Positions 29,899 to 38,800 of a stretch of DNA of 41,498 nt are shown piece after piece. The position numbers were made by a program, and so were the translations under genes. The DNA lies in assembly GCA_938015925.1 (NCBI GenBank), contig CALLVY010000014.1:1-41498 (forward strand), read 5' to 3'. Within the stretch, counting starts at the first letter, position 1; each line of letters opens with the position of its first letter. This stretch comes from an uncultured Saprospiraceae bacterium (GTDB lineage Bacteria > Bacteroidota > Bacteroidia > Chitinophagales > Saprospiraceae). Under the pieces are notes generated by a model. The model had not been told where the DNA came from and did not search any database. It was given only the letters and a program-made list of their open reading frames with translations.

Positions 29899-32800
29899 CG
29901 CATTAAAGTTATAGAACCTTTGAAAATTTTAATATCGCCGTTTAGGAGTTTGACCTTAGCAAAATAGACAAAAACTGCAGGATTCATTGGCTTACCTTTT
30001 AGTCGGCCATCCCATCCATTGCCGGGGTCACCAGGCATAAAATTACTTTGTTCATGAACCACCTCTCCCCATCGATCAAAGATCAAAAAGGACTCTATTT
30101 CTTCCACTGCGGAGGAGGTGAAAATTTCAAGAAAATCATTGGTACCATCTCCATCCGGAGAAAAGGCAGACGGTACAAATACCAAGTTTCCTTCTTCCAC
30201 AAAAACAGTTTTTTGGTCTTCTGCCACACAGCCATTTTCATCTTCTATTTTTATGCTAAAGGTGGAAGTTCGGTAAGGTTTTACGATTTGAGAATAGCAG
30301 GAATCACATGCCAAAAACGAATTTTCTTCCCATACAAAATCAAAGAAGGGATTGCCAGGCACCTGTGGATCTAAATCGACCTCCTCCCCTAGTTGTATCA
30401 ATTCATCTTCTCCCAAGTCCACCAAAAGTGGCAAAGGATCGAGCAAATTAAACAAGGTGTCTAACTCACATCCTTCCGCATCCTGAATGCTAATCGTATA
30501 GCTTCCTGCCGACAATTCTGGAAACTCTGACCAAGAAACATAAGCGGCATCATTGATCGAATAAAGATAAGGACCTACTCCGCCCACTACCGTATCGATC
30601 AGGATGATTCCTTCAGAATCTCCATAGCAAAGCGGAGCTTGCAAATCAACAAAGGCGGCACTTGGCCCATCGTTTCCTTGTAAGACTTCAACTTCATCTT
30701 CACTTTGACAGCCATTATTTTCGTTAAGTACTTGCAAGGTATAAATTCCGGCTTCATTGATTTCTGGAGTCAAACTATTGGCTCCATTTAAAAGCCCTGC
30801 TCCAAGCCATTGATAAGTATAATCTGTTCCAAAAGAAGAACCTATTCCATTCAGAAATAAACTCAACATATGGCAATCCAATAAACCACCTTCGCCTGCT
30901 TCTGCTAATGGAAATTCAAAATCCGCAGTAACGACTACCGAAGCGGAATCTCGGCAACCATTATTGGCATTTTCTATCCATAGCAAATAAGTACCTGCTT
31001 GATCTATCTCTGGAAACGGAGTCGTCGCACCGGAAATAATAGCCGGGCCATTCGAAGTCCATTCTAAGTTATAATCAGGGCCCGTATCTGAGCCAGAAGC
31101 ATCTAGAAAAACTGTATCCTGGTAGCAATTGAGCATCGTGGGAGGAAGGATATTTACTAGCGGAATTTGATTGTCTAATAGAATCTCAAACTCCGTGGAA
31201 TCCACACAGCCATTTACTGCATTGGTCGTAATCAAGGTATAAATCCCGGGCTCACTGATTTCAGGATTTACTTCTGTAGAAATGGAAGTATTTCCAAACA
31301 ACCAATTGAAATAAAGACTATCCAAAGACATCGAACCAGTACCATCCAGTACAATACTAGTCTGCGAACAAGTAATGCTTTGCCCGCCAATAAGATCAAC
31401 CACCGCTACGGGACTAATCGTATCTATCCTCACCAAAACCGAATCTATTGAACTACAGGTATTGCCAGGATTGGTGACTTGTAAAAAATAATATCCTACC
31501 GTATCTGCCCAAAAAGTATCAGTACTCGCTAAAGGAATATTTAATCCATTCGTCCACAGGTATTCCAAATCAGGGTCACCTATAGAAGCACTTCCATCCA
31601 ATAAAGTTTCAAAAGAATCACAATCCAAATCAGCTGCCAATCCAGCTTCTGCTACAGGTACATTGGGTTCTTCAATGACCACTACCATCAAACTATCTTT
31701 ACAAGTATTGGCCGCTGTAACCACCAAAGTATAAGTTCCTTCTGCTAAGACCAAAGGGTTCGGCAAGTTGGATGAAAAACTATTGGGGCCCGTCCATAAA
31801 AAGACATCTCCCGGATTGGTAGAACTCGCAGCAAGGAAAGCTTCTCCAGTATTACAATCTAAAGTATCTCCACTTCCTTGAAAATTGGGAAGTATAGTAT
31901 CCAGCACAACCTGAACGGTGGAAAGCGCTTTACATCCATTGGTGGCTTCTACCGTCAATTGATAATCTCCCATTTCTCCTACCAATGGATTTTGCTGCAT
32001 GGAACTAAAACCACCAGGGCCCGTCCAAAGATAAGTAACCACTGGTGTTGGCGAATTGCCTAAAAGTTGAATCGTATCTATGGTACAATTGAGCGTATCT
32101 CCTATCGCCGTGATTCCTGGTACGGTCGCATCTTGGATAATATTGATGGTATCAGAATCGGTACATTGATTGGCGCCGGTAACAAAGAGAATATATTCTC
32201 CAGGATTATCAATGACTGGATTTTGCACATTGGAGGTAAAGCCTAGTGGCCCGGTCCAGAAATAAGTCGCCGTCGAAACAGAGGCATTTCCCGAAAGGGT
32301 AATTTGCAAACTATCACAATCTAAAGTACCTCCAATCGCCAAGGCTTGCGGAGCAATCTGGTCTTCGACGACCAAGGTCGAATCTTGGCTCGTACAGGCA
32401 TTTGCTGCGGTAATCGTCAGGTAATAAAGACCACCTGTTTGGGTGAATGGATTTTGTACGTTTGTTGGATTAAATGGAGCTGGGCCCGTCCAGGAAAAAG
32501 AAACATCGGGTGTCGATGAATTGCCAAATAGTTGAATGGAATCTGGATCGCAAATTAAGGTATCTCCAATCAATGAAATATCTGGAGACATTTTATCCTC
32601 AATAACAATAATGGAATCTACGGAAGTACAAGCATTGGCCCCGGTGACAGTTAAAAAATATTCTCCGGGAATATTGATCAACGGAAATTGGTCGGTACTT
32701 GGTAAAAAAGGACTTGGACCTTCCCAGAGGTAATTAACTCCTGTGGCTATTGCACTCGCCTGTAGCGTAAATGGTCCGGCAGTACAATTGAGGGTATCGG

Positions 32801-35800
32801 CCATTGCGATAGCTCCTGGTTCTAAAATATTTTCTGCGACAATTGTACTATCCTTAGACCTACAATGATTGGCGCCAATCACTTCTAATACATAAAGTCC
32901 CGATTCACTGACGATTGGATTTTGTTCATTATAAATAATAGCCCCCGGACTCGTCCAATTATAATCCAGCACCGCTCCCACCGCATTTCCAAACAACTGC
33001 ACCAAAGTATCTCCACAAGTTAAAGTATCTCCCAAGGCCATTGCCATAGGACTCAAGGTATCCATCGGTACAAAGAAAGTATCTTTCGCTTCACAAGCTT
33101 GTGCATTTAAAACGGTGAGAATATAAGTTCCAAAAGTGTCTACGACAATAGCCGTATCCATTAACGAAAAGCCATTTGGTCCTTCCCAGGAAAAAGTCAA
33201 TCCCGGACTTAGAGAAATTCCTTCTAAGGTAACCGTCGTATCCTGACAATTTAAAGTATCTCCTAAGATTGCTACTGCTGGCAAAATTCGGTTATCAATG
33301 ACTTGTACGGTATCCATTGAAGTACAGCCATTCAATCCGGTTACGGTTAAGATATAAGTACCCAAACCTGGCACTGTTGGACTTTGTTCCATGGAGGTAA
33401 AACTTCCCAGATCTTGCCAAGCATAAGTCACATCAGCGCTAGGCGAAAATCCAATCACTTGTAAAGAGTCCGTCGTACACTCCAAAGAATCTCCAATCGC
33501 GGTGGCACCTGGCGGTGCGATCTCTGCGATTACTTCAAAAACACTTTCGGAGGTACAAACATTGGCGCCGGTAACCGTGAGCGTATAAGTTCCAGGTGTA
33601 TTCACAAAAGGATTGGTCTCAGCAGAAACAAAAGAACTTGGTCCCACCCAAGAAAAGGCAATGCCTGTATTGGTATTTCCAAACAACTGAATACTGTCTT
33701 GCAAACAATTCAAAGTATCTCCTAAAATACTGGCTCCTGGAACTCCTATATCAGGAATAACAAAAGTCGTATCAGTAGAAGTACAAGCATTTTCTCCGGT
33801 GACTACCAGGATATAAGTTCCACTTTGCATCACCAAAGGATTGGCAATACTATCTTCAAATACTGATGGACCTTCCCATTGGAAGTCAATTCCACTCGTC
33901 GTACTTCCCATTAGGATCACTCCTGTCCCAGAACAATCGAGGGTATCTCCAATCGCCAAAGCACCAGGAGAAAGCGTATCCACTACGACTTCTACCGTAT
34001 CGAAAGATTCACATTCGGCGGGACTGATCACATTTAAAATATAAGTACCTCCTTCTGTTACAAAAGGATTTTGTTCCATGGAAGAAAAAGCCGCAGGGCC
34101 TTCCCAGGAATAAGTAACTGTCGTTGCAGCAGGAGAAGATCCTAGTAATTGAATACTATCTTTTAAGCAATTGATGGTATCACCGATAGCTAGCGCACCG
34201 GGAAGAACAATTTCATTTATGACCTGAGTAGTGTCGGTAGCGGTACAGCCATTGGCACCGCTTACGGTAAGTACGTATTCTCCGGTATCCATTACGATTG
34301 GGCTTTGTGCCAATACAGAAAAAAGATGGGGCCCCGTCCAGGAAAATAGTTGTCCAAGACTATCTGTGCTACCGATAACTTGCAAAATAGAATCCTTACA
34401 AGTCAAGGTATCGCCAATGGCAATTGCCAAAGGACTTATCGTATCTCGCAAGACGGTAAAACTTTCTCGAGAAGTACAGCCATTCCCACCAGTGGTCGTC
34501 AAGGTGTAAACGCCCGGTCGAGTTACCTCTGGGTTTTGATCGTTGGAGACAAATAGCAAGGGCCCTACCCAAGCATAGCTCGCAGGATTATTATTGACAC
34601 TTCCGAAAAGTTGAACGGTATCTCTGAGACAAGTCAGGGTATCTCCGGTGATCATGGCACCGGGCAAATTTATATCTTCGACGACTAAAGCCGTATCACT
34701 CGCCTGGCATCCATTGGTTCCCGTTACGGTAAAAGTATAAACCCCATCAAGCGTTACATTTGGATTAGACAAACTAGAAGTAAAACCTCCTGGCCCTTCC
34801 CACCCAATACTATCAATCATTCCCGTAGCATTTCCATTTAGCAGCACTCCTCCTCCCAAACATCCCAGCACTCCTCCACTCGCTGTGGCTCCTGGAGTAA
34901 TCGTATCTATCGCTATCACGATGGTATCGAAAGCTTCACAACCATTGGGTGCCAATACCGCCAAGATATATTCTCCCGCTTGATCCGTTGTTGGATTTTG
35001 TTGGGCAGAAGTAAAAAACGGATCGGCAGTCCAGGAATAAGTAACGCCAGGCGTGCTAGAAATCCCTTGGAGTTGAATGGTATCTTGATTGCAATTGAGG
35101 GTATCTCCTAGTGCAGAAACATCGGGGAGTTCATAACTTTCTTCTACTTGAACGGTAGCCGTTTGGGTACAGAAATTTTCTCCAACTACCGAGAGCGTAT
35201 AACTAGTAGCCGTAAACACAAAAGGATTCGGACTTGTTGGATCAGAGACGCCAGGACTCGTCCAATTATAAGAGTTAAGTGGTACAGAAGATGTTGTAAA
35301 AATCTGTACCGAATCTTTTAGACAATCTAAGGTATCTGCTACAAAAGTTAAAAGCGGAGAAATGGTATCTTGGATAACATCAATCGTTTGTTGAGATTCA
35401 CAACCATTCGGTCCGGTAACGAAGAGTACGTATTCTCCCGGAATACTTGTAAAAGGATTTTGAATGGTTTCGAAAAAAGGAGGAGGTCCCACCCAAGTAT
35501 AGGAAACGCCAGTAGTTAGAGAACTACCCATCAATTGCACACTATCTATTCCACAAAAAAGCGTATCCACAGAAGTCATCGCACCTGGCAAGCTACTATC
35601 TTCAATTACCATTACCGAATCCATGGAGACACAAGCATTCGCTGCGGTGACGGTCAAAATATATTCCCCAATTTCATTTACAATCGGGTTCTGATCTGTT
35701 TTAACAAAGGTACCCGGTCCATCCCAGGAATAGATTACTCCTGGTGTTGGAGAATTTCCCAAAAGTTGAGCAGAAGCATTGACTCCACAACCGAGGGTAT

Positions 35801-38800
35801 CTCCTATCGCCATTGCTCCTGGAGGAATGGTATCTAGCAAGACTTCAATTGTATCGCTACTTTCACAGCCATTGAGTGCTTCTACTTTTAATATATAGAT
35901 TCCTCCCGAATAGACAATAGGGTTTTGGTCGAACAAAGAAACAGTGGCAGGCGTCACCCAGGAATACGTTACATTCGTCGTGGTAGAATTTCCAAAAAGT
36001 TGCACACTATCTTGTAAGCAATTAATGGTATCATTGACCAAAGCGGAGACATCTGGGAAAGTGACATTACTCACCACCTCTACGGTATCTTGAGCAGTAC
36101 AGCCATTACTAGCCATCACCGTCAGGTAATACGTGCCTTCCTGATCTACTTCTGGAAAGGGTAAAGGAGAAGAAAAAACACCGGGGCCGGTCCAAGAATA
36201 AGTGACTCCGGGTGTAGCAGAATTTCCAAACAAACTAATCGTATCGCGATCACAAGACAGGGTATCTCCCAATGCAAGGATATCTGGAATTTCAAAATCT
36301 TCTGCGATCCAGATCGTATCTCTTGATTCACAGAAATTAGTTCCGGTGACGGTCAGGATGTATTGTCCGGCACTATCTATCATTGGATTTTGGAGTAGTG
36401 AAGAAAAGATACCGGGGCCCGTCCAGGAATAAGAGACTCCTGCGGTCGGGGAAGTTCCAAAAAGTTGAATGGTATCATTGAAACAGGTCAGCGTATCTCC
36501 CATTGCCAGCGCACCAGGTGCTCCTATATTTTCTTTTACTAGCGTTGTATCAAATCCAATACAGCCATTACTCGCTTCAACGGTGAGTAAATAAATCCCC
36601 GTGGAAAATACCGTTGGATTTTGTACGCTATCGAGGAAAGGGCCGGGGCCGGTCCAGGTGTAACTTACATTAGACATAGAAGAATTTCCAATCAATTGAA
36701 GACCAGCGCCACTACAATCCAAAGTTCCTCCGGTAGCGATAACGACAGGAGACAAAGTATCTAGTTCGACCCTAACCTGGTCAAAGGAAGGACAACCATT
36801 CGGAGCGGTTACCGTCAAGAAATAATCTCCCCCTTCTGTGACCAAAGGATTTTGATCCACCGAAGAAAAAGTACCAGGGCCGGTCCAGGAAAAGGACACG
36901 CCTGGGGTTGGAGAATTTCCAAAAATAGTGATGGTGTCTGCATTACAATTGAGTGTATCCGGGCTACTGGCAAAAGCCATTGGTAAAACAATATTGGAGA
37001 TGATATTAATCGTATCCGTTGAAGTACAACCATTCAATCCAGTTACCGTCAAAATATATTCACCTGCTTGATCGATTAAAGGGTTTTGATCTGTTGGTGA
37101 AGAAATAAGCCCTGGCCCTTCCCATAAAAAATCAATACCTAGACTGGAGCTATTTCCAAAAAGTGGAATGGTGTCATTCGTACAGGTTAAGCTATCTCCT
37201 AGTGCGATTGCTCCTGGTTCTATTTTATCTTCTAAAACCTGAACGGTATCCAAAGAGATACATCCATTCGCTCCGGTAACTTCCAAAATATATTCTCCGG
37301 GCTCTCCTACTTTTGGGTTTGGAATATTCGCTACAAAAAGCCCTGTCTTTGTCCATTTATAATCAAGCATGCCTCCGCTAATCGAACTTCCCATCAATTG
37401 AACGGAATCCGTTCTACAATCTATTGTTCCACCGACACCAATAGCGCCTGGCTCTATTTTATTTTCAAAAACAAAAGCGGTATCCATCGCAGTACAACCA
37501 TTAGCAGCGGTGAGCGTCAAAATATAGGTTCCTGGATTTTTTACAAAAGGCTCTAAAACATTGGTAGCAAAAACCGGAGGGCCAGTCCAGGAAGGACTTA
37601 CATTCGGAGTGCTCGTTAGAACTTGTAATGGAATACTGTCTTTTGAACAAGTAAGGGTATCTCCAACAACTGCAATATCCGGCACAGTAAAATCAACATC
37701 AACCAATACAGAGGTTCTTGATTCACAACCATTAGGTCCTGTAGCAATTAAGTCATAAAGTCCGGGAATCTGTGTCGTTGGATTTTGGATACTCGTAGGC
37801 ACAAAAGGAGCTGGGCCCGTCCAGAAAAAAGTAACTCCTGGAATTGGAGAACCACCTAATAGTTGCGCAATGCTATCCTGACAAGTGATCGTATCGCCTT
37901 GGGCATAAACTCCAGGCTCTGTGAGGTATTCAAAAACGGTGGCGGTGTCTACTGATTGACAACCATTGGCGCCTGTGATGTATAAAACATAATCGCCGCT
38001 ATCAGAGACAAAAGGATTTCGTTCGGTGCTGTTAAACGAATTTGGCCCAAGCCATAAATAGTCCACTAAAAAAGTAGGCGAATTTGCAAAAATCTGAACA
38101 GAGTCTGGATCACAAAGCAAGGTATCTCCGATGGCAAAAGCTCCTGGCTTTAAAGTATCTCTGGAAACAAAAATACTATCGCTTGTGGTACAATTATTAG
38201 CAGCAGTTACCGTCAGGTAAAATTGACCATCTTCATTAATTCTTGGATTAGGACTTCCCGTATCAAAAGTACCAGGGCCCGTCCAGGAATAAATCAAATT
38301 AGGATCCGTAGTAATGCTCATTAAATCAATCGCTAAAGAATCGCAATTGAGTGTTCCACCAAGAAGACTAAGTATTGGGGCTAAGGTGTCGATTAAGACT
38401 TCGGTCGTATAAGTTTCGGTACAAGCATTTTCTCCAGTAACCGTTAAGCTATAAATCCCTGGCATCGTAACCAATAGATTCGGCAGCATCGATGAAACTC
38501 CGGGCCCTTGCCAATTGTAGATTAAATTGGGATCTAAACTGGTCGCCGAAATCTGCGCGTTTTGATCTCCACAAAAAAGCGTATCTCCTGCCACCATGGC
38601 TGCGGGAGTAATGGTATCTATGGGCACATTGACTATTGTATCGGCGGCACAACCATTAGCGGTCGTTACGACCAATTGATAAGCTCCGGGATCAAATGCA
38701 TTGAGGTTTTGGGTCGCAACGGTTCCGAGGAAAGGCCCCGTCCATTCGTAGCTTTGAATTTGCCCAGTCGCTGAAGCAGTGATCGGTACGGTGAAAGTAG